The position numbers and the translations under genes are program-made. Below the pieces are notes generated by a model. It saw only the letters and a list, made by a program, of their open reading frames with translations, was not told the DNA's origin and did not search any database. Shown piece by piece: positions 37,611 to 46,544 of a DNA stretch of 64,000 nucleotides. Numbering within the stretch: the stretch's first letter is position 1; every line of letters begins with the position of its first letter. The DNA comes from Natribaculum breve. Its GTDB lineage: Archaea > Halobacteriota > Halobacteria > Halobacteriales > Natrialbaceae. The DNA is taken from assembly GCF_023008585.1 (NCBI RefSeq), contig NZ_CP095390.1, positions 744,001 through 808,000 on the forward strand, given 5' to 3'.

Positions 37611-38678
37611 ATGTCGGAAGAAACGGCCGATACGTCGACAGAGCCAGTCGAACACCGGAACGTCGTCATCGCCGGATCGGGGATCTCCGGCCTGAGCGCC
37701 GCGATCTACGCGGCCCGATCGAACAACGAACCGCTGGTCCTCGAGGGCGACGAGCCGGGCGGCCAGCTCACGCTGACGACCGACGTCGCGAACTACCCGG
37801 GCTTTCCCGAGGGTATCAGCGGGCCGGACCTTGTCAACAACATGAAAGAGCAGGCCACACAGTTCGGGGCCGAGATCGAAAACGGCGTCATCGAGAGCGT
37901 CGACGCCTCCGCTCGGCCGTTCGAGATCCGCCTCACGAACGGCGACGTCTACACGACCGACGCCGTCATCGCCGCCTCGGGTGCCAGCGCCCGGACGCTC
38001 GGCGTCCCCGGCGAGGACGAACTCATGGGCTACGGCGTCTCGACGTGTGCCACCTGCGACGGCGCGTTCTTCCGCGACGAGGACATGCTCGTCGTCGGCG
38101 GCGGTGACGCCGCCATGGAGGAGGCGACCTTCCTCACGAAGTTCGCCGACACCGTCTACCTCGTCCACCGTCGCGAGGAGTTCCGCGCCGAGGACTACTG
38201 GATCGACCGCGTCCAGGAGAAAGTCGACGAGGGTGCGATCGAGATCATGAGAAACACCGAACTCGTCGAGATCCACGGCTCTCCCGAGGAGGGCGTCGAC
38301 CACGTCACCCTCGTCCAGAACGACGAAGGCTATCCCTCCGAAAAGCGAGACGACCCAGAGACCGACGAGTTCGACTTCGACGTCGGGGCCGTCTTCCTCG
38401 CCATCGGCCACACCCCGAACACCGAGTACCTCGAGGGGACCGGCGTCGAGACGACCGACGACGGCTACCTCCGCACGCGGGGCGGCACCGACGGCGGCCA
38501 GACCGAAACCGACGTCCCCGGCATCTTCGGCGCTGGCGACGTCGTCGACTACCACTACCAGCAGGCCGTCACCGCCGCCGGGATGGGCGCACAGGCCGCC
38601 ATCGACGCCGACGAGTACCTCGAGGACCTCGAGCGGACGACGGACGAGGCCGAGGCTGAGGCCGTCGCGGACGACTAG
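37611..38678 (+). CDS. trxB: Thioredoxin-disulfide reductase
   Basis: FAD-dependent reductase of 355 residues. It carries the FAD-binding motif VVIAGSGISGLSAA (about residues 18-31), the redox-active pair CATC (Cys 146 and 149), the pyridine-nucleotide motif VVGGGDAAMEEA (about 160-171) and the C-terminal FAD motif GIFGAGDVVD. It reduces thioredoxin or related small proteins. The C-terminal tail after about residue 335 is acidic. The ATG at 37611 is chosen because the upstream 11 codons lie over a TATA-like attttacg at about 37580. It lies 90 bp downstream of dph2 and is probably a separate transcript. Confidence 0.92.
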   Translation: MSEETADTSTEPVEHRNVVIAGSGISGLSAAIYAARSNNEPLVLEGDEPGGQLTLTTDVANYPGFPEGISGPDLVNNMKEQATQFGAEIENGVIESVDASARPFEIRLTNGDVYTTDAVIAASGASARTLGVPGEDELMGYGVSTCATCDGAFFRDEDMLVVGGGDAAMEEATFLTKFADTVYLVHRREEFRAEDYWIDRVQEKVDEGAIEIMRNTELVEIHGSPEEGVDHVTLVQNDEGYPSEKRDDPETDEFDFDVGAVFLAIGHTPNTEYLEGTGVETTDDGYLRTRGGTDGGQTETDVPGIFGAGDVVDYHYQQAVTAAGMGAQAAIDADEYLEDLERTTDEAEAEAVADD

Positions 38679-38888
38679 TACTGTCGGACGAGACGGACCT
38701 GCCATCGATCGCGTCTCACGGCCCGTCGCCGCTGGTGAGGCCGTTCGCGCGCGATCGACGCTAAAGCGGTTCGTCCAGTAGTATACCCTCGCGTTCACCT
38801 CGACGGCGACGACCGACTGGCCGTCCCCTCGAGTTTTCGCTTACACCGAACGACAACACTTACCCGCTAGCTTCGCCCATCATCCCGC

Positions 38889-39722
38889 ATGATCGCGAGC
38901 GACTGGGACGACTGGCTGGTACGCGACGTCGAAGACGCCGACCCGGACGGCGTCGCAGTCTGGTACCTCGGCTGTAACGGCTTCGTGGTGAAAGGCAGCG
39001 AGGGAACGACGATCTTCATCGACCCCTATCTCGGACTCGGCGACCCGCCACGAACGGTGCGGATGATCCCCGTCCCGTTCGATCCCGCGGACGTCACCGA
39101 GGCCGACGCCGTCCTCGCGACCCACGAACACACCGACCACGTCCACGGGCCGAGCCAGGCCCCGATCCTCGAGAACTCGGGTGCGACGTTCTACGCACCG
39201 GACGACAGCCTCGCGGTCGCGCGCGACGAAGAGGCGTGGACCGACGAGTGGGACGTCTCCGCCGACCAGTTCCAGGAGGTCGCCGAGGGCGATACCGTCG
39301 AGATCGGGGAGTTCACCGTTCACGTCGAAGTCGCCCACGACCCGGACGCGACGCACCCGGTGAGCTACGTCGTCGAGCACGACGCCGGGACGGTCTTCCA
39401 CGGCGGTGACACGAAGCCGACCGAGGAGTTCGAGCGCGTCGGCTCCGAGTACGACGTCGACCTCGGGATCCTCGCGTTCGGCACCGTCGGAACGATCCCG
39501 GACAAGCAGACCCGCGAACCCAAGCGCACTCGCTGGTACAACGACGAGAACCAGGCCGTCGAGGCCGCCGCCGCCCTCGAGTTCGATCGGCTCCTTCCGA
39601 GTCACTGGGATATGTGGCGCGGCCTGACCGCCGATCCGAAGGCGTTGTATCACCACGCGAAGAGTTTCGCCTATCCGCGACGGCTCGAGCTCGTCGAGGT
39701 CGGCGACCGTGTCGACCTCTGA
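38889..39722 (+). CDS. Metallo-beta-lactamase-fold hydrolase, UlaG-like
   Basis: A 277-residue MBL-fold enzyme. The metal-binding motif is THEHTDHVHG (about residues 78-87), followed by the later ligands in HDPDATHPVSYVVE and FHGGDTKP (Asp), and LLPSHWDMW near the C-terminus. The arrangement is closest to the UlaG/L-ascorbate-6-phosphate lactonase group, but a specific substrate is not indicated. It is preceded by a 210-bp spacer without a gene. It is probably a monocistronic cytoplasmic hydrolase. Confidence 0.87.
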   Translation: MIASDWDDWLVRDVEDADPDGVAVWYLGCNGFVVKGSEGTTIFIDPYLGLGDPPRTVRMIPVPFDPADVTEADAVLATHEHTDHVHGPSQAPILENSGATFYAPDDSLAVARDEEAWTDEWDVSADQFQEVAEGDTVEIGEFTVHVEVAHDPDATHPVSYVVEHDAGTVFHGGDTKPTEEFERVGSEYDVDLGILAFGTVGTIPDKQTREPKRTRWYNDENQAVEAAAALEFDRLLPSHWDMWRGLTADPKALYHHAKSFAYPRRLELVEVGDRVDL

Positions 39723-39795
39723 CCGACTCGGCCGTAAGTCGCGAAACTGATACTGCCCGGTCCATTTATGGTAATGCTCTCTTAACGTGTGTTTC

Positions 39796-41487
39796 ATGAG
39801 CAACATCGCCGACACGGACGAGGACGTGGAGGTAAGCGACGACGGGTTGACCGTTCGAAAAAACTTCGTAGCGGACGAGTTTCCAGTTCCTGCGATTCGC
39901 TTCGAGATCGAGTCAGAACGCGACGTTCCGGTGTCGTTTCGGCTGTCCGAACCGATCCCCGAGTCGTTCCCGATGGACAACGTCGGATTTCACCCGGAGT
40001 ATCACAGCGACGACTGGACGGCCTTCCAGGACAACCACGTGGAATTTACCGGGACGGTCGACCCCGACGACTCGCTCGTGACCGTCTACGGCATCCGCCT
40101 CGGTGACGAGGACGACGCTGGTGACTTCCTGACCGAACCCACCATCGAGGACGTCCACACGGACGACGAAGTCTCACCCGACGCGGCGTCGGACGCCGAG
40201 GAGGTCGACGACACGACGATCGAGGACATCATCTCGGACGACCGAAACCAGGTCGTCAAAGACATGCTCAGCGGCGAGTCCGACTCGGTTCCCGGTCTCG
40301 ACGTCGAATCGACGGACGAACCGGCCGCTGACGACACAGAAGACGAATCGTTCGACGACGCCGAGGACCTCGACCTCGACCTGGATGGCATCGACACCGA
40401 CCCCGTCGACGTCGACGAGGAGAGCGATGAGGAGGACGACGTCCCCGACATCGAACTCGGATTCGGCGAAGACGAGATTCCGGACGTCGAATTCGAAGAC
40501 GAGGAGAGCGACGAAAGCGAGGAAGAGCCGGAGATCGATCTCGACGTCGACGACGAAAGCGAGAAAGAGGAGCTGGAGATCGATCTCGACGTCGACGAAA
40601 GCGAAGACGAGGAACCGGAGATCGATCTCGACGTCGACGAAAGCGAGGAAGAGGAGCCAGAGATCGATCTCGACGTCGACGAAAGCGAAGACGAGGAACC
40701 GGAGATCGACCTCGACGTCGACGAAAGCGAAGACGAGGAACCGGAGATCGACCTCGACGTCGACGAAAGCGAAGACGAGGAACCAGGGATCGATCTCGAC
40801 GTCGACGAAAGCGAAGACGAGGAACCAGGGATCGATCTCGACGTCGACGAAAGCGAAGACGAGGAACCGGAGAGCGACGACGCGGACGACGAGCACACGG
40901 CGGACGAAGACGCCGCAGCGTCCGTAGCCGAACCCACGCCGACGCCGGCCGAACCGGTCGGTACTCGACTCGCCGAAGAGATTCGCGACGGTCGAATCGA
41001 CGACGAGGACCTCGAGGTGCTCCGGTCCGAACTTGACCTCGGACCGGCACCGAGCGAGATCGCGAAGATCGACCACCTGCAGTCTCGCATCGAGGAAGTC
41101 GCCGCCTACGCCGACGCCATCGAACGGTTCCTCGACGAGAACGGAACCGGAGACCAGCTCATCCAGGAGTTCAAAGACGAACTGGCGTCGTTCGAATCCG
41201 ACCTCTCGTCGATGGACGACCGACTCGAGGAGACCGAATCGGAGGTCGACGACCTCGAGGAGCGAACCGACGCCGTCGAGCTGGATCTGGAGGCGACCGA
41301 CGAGCGCATCGACGCCGTCGACGAAGACCTCGTGGCGGTCGGAGACGACGTCGACGATCTCACAGACGAGTTCGAGGACCTCGAGGACGACGTCGACGAC
41401 CTCGAGTCGGATCTCGAGGAAGTTCGTGACGACGTCACCGACATCGTCGAGTGGCGGGACGAACTCGGCTCGATGTTTTCGGGGTGA
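39796..41487 (+). CDS. Highly acidic coiled-coil protein with 14-residue tandem repeats
   Basis: A 563-residue protein with three parts. Residues 1-105 form a conserved N-terminal domain (VRKNFVADEFPVPAIRFEIES, then FHPEYHSDDWTAF). Residues about 115-385 are extremely acidic and low-complexity, with eight tandem copies of a 14-residue unit (consensus EEPEIDLDVDESED) at about 243-355. The C-terminal part (about 390-563) begins with a helical segment (RLAEEIRDGRIDDEDLEVLRSELDLG) and becomes a long coiled coil with repeating acidic heptads (DVDDLESDLEEVRDDV). There is no signal peptide or membrane span. The layout suggests a structural or scaffold protein. The start at 39796 is MSNIADTDED. Function is unknown. 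Confidence 0.8.
   Translation: MSNIADTDEDVEVSDDGLTVRKNFVADEFPVPAIRFEIESERDVPVSFRLSEPIPESFPMDNVGFHPEYHSDDWTAFQDNHVEFTGTVDPDDSLVTVYGIRLGDEDDAGDFLTEPTIEDVHTDDEVSPDAASDAEEVDDTTIEDIISDDRNQVVKDMLSGESDSVPGLDVESTDEPAADDTEDESFDDAEDLDLDLDGIDTDPVDVDEESDEEDDVPDIELGFGEDEIPDVEFEDEESDESEEEPEIDLDVDDESEKEELEIDLDVDESEDEEPEIDLDVDESEEEEPEIDLDVDESEDEEPEIDLDVDESEDEEPEIDLDVDESEDEEPGIDLDVDESEDEEPGIDLDVDESEDEEPESDDADDEHTADEDAAASVAEPTPTPAEPVGTRLAEEIRDGRIDDEDLEVLRSELDLGPAPSEIAKIDHLQSRIEEVAAYADAIERFLDENGTGDQLIQEFKDELASFESDLSSMDDRLEETESEVDDLEERTDAVELDLEATDERIDAVDEDLVAVGDDVDDLTDEFEDLEDDVDDLESDLEEVRDDVTDIVEWRDELGSMFSG
40522..40860 (+). repeat. 42-bp in-frame tandem repeat array (8 units)
   Basis: The first unit is 45 bp (40522-40566), followed by seven units of 42 bp (40567, 40609, 40651, 40693, 40735, 40777, 40819), then a partial copy. 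The units encode the 14-residue acidic motif. Neighbouring units at 40693 and 40735 look identical, as do those at 40777 and 40819, the last pair sharing a Glu-to-Gly change. This points to recent pairwise duplication by slippage or unequal exchange. Copy number should vary between strains. Confidence 0.92.
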
Positions 41488-41662
41488 GCGGTCGCCGATC
41501 GCCGGCCGTCGTCGGTTCCGACGACTTCGGGCGGTCGTGTCGTCGATCGTACCTGGTCGCGTGATTCGCCGGGCCCGGCACCGTGGTTCGCGATTTCCGT
41601 ACAGCCGGCGAGAGACGCTCGAAACGCAACGCGTTTAGGCGTACGTCCTCGATTACTGCCCG

Positions 41663-42586
41663 ATGGGCGAGACGATTCCAGTAGCAGTCCCACGAAAAGG
41701 ACGTCCGCTCGAGTCGGTGTTCGATCGGCTGGCACGCCGGCTCGACGTCGCGTCGCTCGCGGACGACGTCGTTTCGACGCTTCGACACGAGAAGGCCGTC
41801 ACGAAAGGAACGCTCGAGGCGGAGACCGACGACGTGTACCATCGTCTCGCTACCTACAGCGACGTCGACGATTCGACCGCGCCGGAGTATACCCTCGTCC
41901 GCGACGACCGCGCCGGCAAACCGCGTCGGATCGTCTTCGACAGCGTGAACGTGCCGATCGACGGCGTCGCCGGCGTCCCGGACGGCACCGTGTTACAGCT
42001 CGTCGGGAGAGAAGAGCCGTTTCGCGCGCTCCGGACCCACGAGTTCGCCCTTGCGTTCGACAGTGCGGACCTGATCCTTGAGGAGGTCGTCGACCTCCGC
42101 CCGGAGCCGCTCGACCAGATCGCGGACCTCAACGCCCGGATCGATCCGTCGGAGACGGACGTCCGGGTCGTGACGGGTCTGGGCGATACGGTGTATCACA
42201 CGCTGATGGCGACGCCGGAGACCGTGCCGTCCTCGACGCCGCTCGATCGCGACTTCCTCGAGGAGTACACCGGGCCGCTGTGTATCGTGCCGCGGTACGA
42301 GCGACTCGTCCAGGCCGTCCTCGGGACGAGGGCACTCGACGGCGTGACGTTCGAGTACCCCCCGACGAACGTCGAGGAGGAGGCGGCGATCGCGGAGACC
42401 GGACTGGGCGTCTACCTGACGGTGACGGGATCGACCGCACGCGAGCACGGTCTGGTGCTCGGCGATCGCCTGTTTCCAAGCGAGACCGTGTTGATGGAGA
42501 ACACGGTCGAGCGATCGGGCGTCGTCGACGGCGTTCGGTCGCTGCTCGCCACGCCGGAGGCGGAGACGGCGCTGGCGCTCGAGTAG
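41663..42586 (+). CDS. HisG-like (ATP phosphoribosyltransferase-like) protein
   Basis: A 307-residue protein with weak but recognisable resemblance to the HisG/type II periplasmic-binding fold. It begins TIPVAVPRKGRPLESVFDRL, contains the strand THEFALAFDSADLILEEV, and near the C-terminus reads YLTVTGSTAREHGLVLGDRLFPSETVLMEN, which parallels the PRPP-binding TG-T-x-x-NGL element of HisG. The central region departs from true HisG. It is not near other his genes except hisF 13 kb away. It may be a HisG paralogue with another activity. It follows the acidic repeat protein gene with a 175-bp gap. Confidence 0.55.
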   Translation: MGETIPVAVPRKGRPLESVFDRLARRLDVASLADDVVSTLRHEKAVTKGTLEAETDDVYHRLATYSDVDDSTAPEYTLVRDDRAGKPRRIVFDSVNVPIDGVAGVPDGTVLQLVGREEPFRALRTHEFALAFDSADLILEEVVDLRPEPLDQIADLNARIDPSETDVRVVTGLGDTVYHTLMATPETVPSSTPLDRDFLEEYTGPLCIVPRYERLVQAVLGTRALDGVTFEYPPTNVEEEAAIAETGLGVYLTVTGSTAREHGLVLGDRLFPSETVLMENTVERSGVVDGVRSLLATPEAETALALE

Positions 42587-43001
42587 AGGATCGCCGCTGC
42601 TTGCCGGTGTGCCCCGGCGTCGCTTCTCACCGCCGAGTACGACCCGCTCTCGGTTGCTATCCTGGGTGTACTGGCGGCCGGTTCTCCGTCCTGCCGTGTC
42701 ATCCCTCTCGTACTACTGCTCGACACAGCTGGAACCGGACGCTGTATGGGGATCGTACCGGCAGTAGTCGACCTCTCATCTCCCCGAAACTGACTCTTAC
42801 GACCAGCGTGACACGACGTAGACTGTCCGCACAGTCTGGTTTTACGACGGATCTGGGGCAGATCGCTCGACGAGCAGCGACGCTGACGTCGGATCTCGGT
42901 CGACCTGGGCGGACTGTACGTGTGAGTAGCCGCGGGTGTCCGTCACGTCTCCACGCGCGGTCGACCGTGGGACGGTCGGGCCCCCATAACAATGAGGGGA
43001 G
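42587..43001. other. 415-bp intergenic region, no gene seen
   Basis: Neither strand shows a convincing gene. At 42820-42837 there is a perfect 7-bp inverted repeat, AGACTGT-ccgc-ACAGTCT, followed by ggttttacg, which could be a terminator-like hairpin or an operator. The sequence cccccataacaatgagggg just before the start at 43002 contains a weak AT-rich core. This region marks the left border of the surface-glycan cluster. Confidence 0.45.
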
Positions 43002-44312
43002 ATGGATTCGGAGTCGATACGGTCTCGCATGAAACGACGTACATACCTCGCGACTGCGTCGACGACCGCCGCGATCGCGATCGCCGGCTGCGCGGGCGGT
43101 ATTGGAACGACGGACGACACTGACGACCCCGACGACCCGAACGAATCGGACGGCAACGAAACCGACGGTGACGGCGACGATCCCAACGGTGACGACGAAC
43201 TGCCGGAGATGGTCGGCACCTTCGACGACTTCGAGGACCTGAGTGCGTGGGAGGCCGTCGCCGGTTCGCTCGAGGCGGACAGCGAGCGCACGTCGATGGG
43301 GTCTCAGTCGGCTCACATTTCGATGGCCGAGTCCGAGACGCAGGCCAGGATCGTTCGCGAACTGTCCGAACCGATCGACGTCGAGGGCGTCGTCCCCGGC
43401 CTGGCGCTCTCGACCGACAGTTCGACGAACGTGGTGATCCAGCTTCAGGACGCCGGCGGTGACTTCCACCAGTTCATTCAGTACACCTACGATGGACAGC
43501 CGTTCGTCAGGCAAAACTTCGGACACACGGAGGTCACCGGTGACGTCGACCTCAACGAGATCACCGAGATCCACATCACCTTCTCGGGTGGCGACGACAA
43601 CGAGAGTCACCTCTGGGTCGACGACTTGCACTTCGTCCCCCGGGTCGAAGACGGTCGGGTGATGGTACAGTTCCAGGGCGGGTTCGAGTCGGACTACACG
43701 CACGCGTTCCCGATCATGGAGGAGTACGACCTCACGGGAGCGACGTTCGTCGCGACCGACAGGATTCGCATCACCGACGAGGCGAGCGGCGATCGGATGA
43801 CCGAGGACCAACTGGCCGAACTCGTAGACGCCGGCTGGTCGCTCGGCACCGTCGGTTCGCGGGGCCTCCAGCTACACCGGGTCGACTCCGACCAGGCCGA
43901 ATCCGACATCCTCGATCCCCTCGCGTGGTTCGAGGACAAAGGCTACGACGACGTGCAGTACTTCGCGTTCCCCGGCGGCCGATACGACCCGGAGATGTAC
44001 GAACTCGTCGGAGAGAACTACGACCTCGGCTTCGCGGGGCGGTACATGTCTCAGGGATGGGCGAGCAACCGGCTCAACATCACGCGCATCTCCGCGGACG
44101 CGGGCCAGCGGAACCTCAACGCCGACCAGCTGGTCGACATCCTCGACTGGACGGCCGAACACGGCGGTATCACGACGATCGTCTTCTACAAGATGGACCA
44201 GGAAGACGCCTCGGCGCTCGAGACGATGGCCTCGCGTCTCGCGGAACACCGGTCTGCGGGTGACCTCGAGTTGATCACGCCGGGCGAGATCGCCAACGAG
44301 TACGTTCCCTGA
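43002..44312 (+). CDS. Tat-exported lipoprotein with polysaccharide deacetylase-like domain
   Basis: A 436-residue secreted protein. The N-terminus has a twin-arginine motif (KRRTYLATAS) and a lipobox ending AGC (about residue 29), then an acidic Asp-, Asn- and Gly-rich linker (about 33-66). A jelly-roll-like carbohydrate-binding domain (about 70-205) precedes a NodB-like domain (about 210-436), where VMVQFQGGFESDYTHAFPIMEEY replaces the usual TFDDG and FAFPGGRYDPEMYELV matches the family. The typical metal-binding Asp-His-His set is not fully evident, so deacetylase activity is uncertain. It may trim or bind surface polysaccharide. An alternative start is at 43029. Confidence 0.78.
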   Translation: MDSESIRSRMKRRTYLATASTTAAIAIAGCAGGIGTTDDTDDPDDPNESDGNETDGDGDDPNGDDELPEMVGTFDDFEDLSAWEAVAGSLEADSERTSMGSQSAHISMAESETQARIVRELSEPIDVEGVVPGLALSTDSSTNVVIQLQDAGGDFHQFIQYTYDGQPFVRQNFGHTEVTGDVDLNEITEIHITFSGGDDNESHLWVDDLHFVPRVEDGRVMVQFQGGFESDYTHAFPIMEEYDLTGATFVATDRIRITDEASGDRMTEDQLAELVDAGWSLGTVGSRGLQLHRVDSDQAESDILDPLAWFEDKGYDDVQYFAFPGGRYDPEMYELVGENYDLGFAGRYMSQGWASNRLNITRISADAGQRNLNADQLVDILDWTAEHGGITTIVFYKMDQEDASALETMASRLAEHRSAGDLELITPGEIANEYVP

Positions 44313-44456
44313 ACCGATCGTTCGTCGTGTACAGCTGACAGTCGCGCCGTCATCGAAGTAACACCGTCCTAACTCTCGTTTTCACGGTGAACGTACGGAA
44401 GGCTGCTATTTACTAAACCCTTCTTTCTAAAAGCATCTGAAGGGTTCAAAAGAGTC

Positions 44457-45488
44457 ATGTATAAAGGTGAAACAGTCGGCGTCGTGGTCCCTGCGTACAA
44501 CGAGGCAGGATTCGTCGGCGAGGTCATCGAAACCCTTCCACCGTTCGTCGACCGGGCGTACGTCGTCGACGACCGATCGACCGACGACACGTGGCAGGAG
44601 ATCCAGCGAACCGCGGATCGCGTCAACAATCGATCTGGGACCGTCTACTCGAACCAGATTCACGCCGACGGCGGTCAGGTGTTCTCGCCGCGAATCGAGG
44701 CGATTCGCCACGACCGAAACCGGGGCGTCGGTGGCGCGATCAAGACGGGATACGCGCGGGCACGCGAGGACGGGATCGACGTCGTCGCGGTGATAAACGG
44801 CGACGGACAGATGGACCCGTCGATCCTCGACCGGATCATCGACCCGGTCGTCGAGGGACGGGCCGAGTACGCGAAAGGAAACCGACTGTCGAATCGCGAA
44901 CACCGCGAGTCGATGTCTACCTGGCGGCTGTTCGGCAACACGGTGCTCACCTTCCTCACGAAGTTCGTCAGCGGTTACTGGCGAATGAACGACCCGCAGA
45001 ACGGCTACACTGCGATCTCCGCACGCGCACTCGAGACGATCGACGTCGATCGCCTCTACGACGGGTACGGGTTCTGTAACGATCTGCTGGTCCACCTGAA
45101 CGTCCACGACATGCGCATCGAGGACGTCGAGATGGAGTCGCAGTACGGGGACGAGACCAGCCACATCCGGTACTCGACGTTCGTTCCGAACCTCTCGTGG
45201 CTGCTGTTACAGCGGGCGATCTGGCGGTACAAGACCAAGTACGTCGTCGCCGACTTCCACCCGCTCGTCTTCCTGTTCGCGCTGGGACTCGCGGGCGCTG
45301 GCGCCGGCGTCTTCTTCGCCGGCTGGTCGCTGGCGTCGACCGGCGTCGTCTCGGTCCAGGGAATGCTGTCGGTCATCGTGATCTTGCTCAGCGGTCTGTT
45401 CGTCACGCTCGCGATGGTCTTCGACCGCCTCGCGAACGAACGACTGCAACCGCGCGTGAACGAGCCCGTCGGGAGGGGTGATCGATGA
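44457..45488 (+). CDS. Glycosyltransferase family 2, membrane-bound
   Basis: A 343-residue dolichol-phosphate-sugar-type glycosyltransferase. The GT-A domain starts VGVVVPAYNEAGFVGEVI, has the donor-binding YVVDDRSTDDTW (about residues 36-47) and the metal-binding DGQMDP (NGDGQMDPSI, about 115-124). Two hydrophobic helices near the C-terminus (about 262-288 and 296-320) anchor it in the membrane. It resembles enzymes that transfer sugars to polyprenyl or dolichyl phosphate. The stop overlaps the epimerase gene as ATGA. It opens the biosynthetic part of the glycan cluster. Confidence 0.9.
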   Translation: MYKGETVGVVVPAYNEAGFVGEVIETLPPFVDRAYVVDDRSTDDTWQEIQRTADRVNNRSGTVYSNQIHADGGQVFSPRIEAIRHDRNRGVGGAIKTGYARAREDGIDVVAVINGDGQMDPSILDRIIDPVVEGRAEYAKGNRLSNREHRESMSTWRLFGNTVLTFLTKFVSGYWRMNDPQNGYTAISARALETIDVDRLYDGYGFCNDLLVHLNVHDMRIEDVEMESQYGDETSHIRYSTFVPNLSWLLLQRAIWRYKTKYVVADFHPLVFLFALGLAGAGAGVFFAGWSLASTGVVSVQGMLSVIVILLSGLFVTLAMVFDRLANERLQPRVNEPVGRGDR

Positions 45489-46543
45489 ACGTCCTCTCGG
45501 TCGTCGGTGCCCGGCCGCAGTTCGTCAAGGCCGCTGCGGTCTCACGGCAATTGCGACCACGCCACGACGAGACGCTCGTCCACACTGGCCAACACTACGA
45601 TCCGGAGCTCTCGAGAGTGTTCTTCGAGGAACTCGACCTCGACGAACCGGACCACAACCTCGAGGTCGGGTCGGGCCCGCACGCCCGCCAGACGGCGGCG
45701 ATGATGGCCAGACTCGAGCGGATCGTCACCGACGAGCGTCCCGACGTCGTGCTCGTCTACGGCGATACGAACTCGACGCTCGCTGGCGCGCTCGTGGCCG
45801 CGAAGACGTCGCCGTCGCTCGCTCACGTCGAGGCCGGCCTCCGGTCGGGCGACGTGAGGATGCCCGAGGAAGTCAACCGGATCCTCACCGACCACTGTTC
45901 GGACCACCTCTTCGCGCCCAGTCGAGACGCCGCACGGAACCTCGAGCGCGAGGGGATCACCGACGGCGTCTCGGTGCCGGGTGACGTGATGTACGACACG
46001 CTCCTCGAGGTCCGCGATCGGCTGGACGCCGTCGACTCCGACGGGGTCGACGTTCCCGACGAGTACGTGCTCGCGACGGTCCACCGGGCCGGAAACACGG
46101 ACGACCCGGATCGACTCTCGGAGATCGTCGACGGTCTGTGCCGGATCCCGCAACCGGTCGTCTTCCCTGCCCACCCGCGCACGGTCGACGCCCTCCACGA
46201 ACACGGCCTCTGGGCGCGGGCGACCGAGGGGATCGACGTCGTCGACCCCGTCGGCTACCTGACGTTCGTCCGACTCGTCAGCGGGGCCGACTGCGTCGCG
46301 ACGGACTCCGGCGGCGTCCAGAAGGAGGCGTTCTACCTGGACACGCCGTGTGTCACGCTTCGCGAGACGACGGAGTGGCGAGAGACGGTCGAGGCGGGCT
46401 GGAACGTCCTCGTCGGCGCGGACGCGGGACGGATCGTCGACGCCGTCTACACCGCCGCCGACCCGCCGTCGAAGCCGGACCTCTACGGGAACGGCAACGC
46501 AGCGGCGCGAATCGTCGCCGACCTCGAGCGGGAGGTCGAGTGA
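45485..46543 (+). CDS. wecB: UDP-N-acetylglucosamine 2-epimerase (non-hydrolysing)
   Basis: A 352-residue enzyme that interconverts UDP-GlcNAc and UDP-ManNAc, supplying ManNAc-type sugars for surface glycans. Conserved stretches are VVGARPQFVKAAAVSR at the N-terminus, VLVYGDTNSTLAGAL (about 84-98), HVEAGLRSGDVRMPEEVNRI (about 107-126) and DCVATDSGGVQKEAFYL (about 266-282), which form the UDP-binding and catalytic sites. Its start overlaps the GT2 stop and the next gene begins after one base, so GT2, epimerase and deacetylase are in one operon. Confidence 0.94.
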   Translation: MNVLSVVGARPQFVKAAAVSRQLRPRHDETLVHTGQHYDPELSRVFFEELDLDEPDHNLEVGSGPHARQTAAMMARLERIVTDERPDVVLVYGDTNSTLAGALVAAKTSPSLAHVEAGLRSGDVRMPEEVNRILTDHCSDHLFAPSRDAARNLEREGITDGVSVPGDVMYDTLLEVRDRLDAVDSDGVDVPDEYVLATVHRAGNTDDPDRLSEIVDGLCRIPQPVVFPAHPRTVDALHEHGLWARATEGIDVVDPVGYLTFVRLVSGADCVATDSGGVQKEAFYLDTPCVTLRETTEWRETVEAGWNVLVGADAGRIVDAVYTAADPPSKPDLYGNGNAAARIVADLEREVE

Positions 46544-46544
46544 C

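Noticed and set aside
40086..41090. Serine-rich antisense open frame opposite the acidic repeat protein
   Set aside because: It is the mirror of the GAC/GAG repeat on the other strand; the sense frame has a conserved N-terminal domain and a coiled coil.
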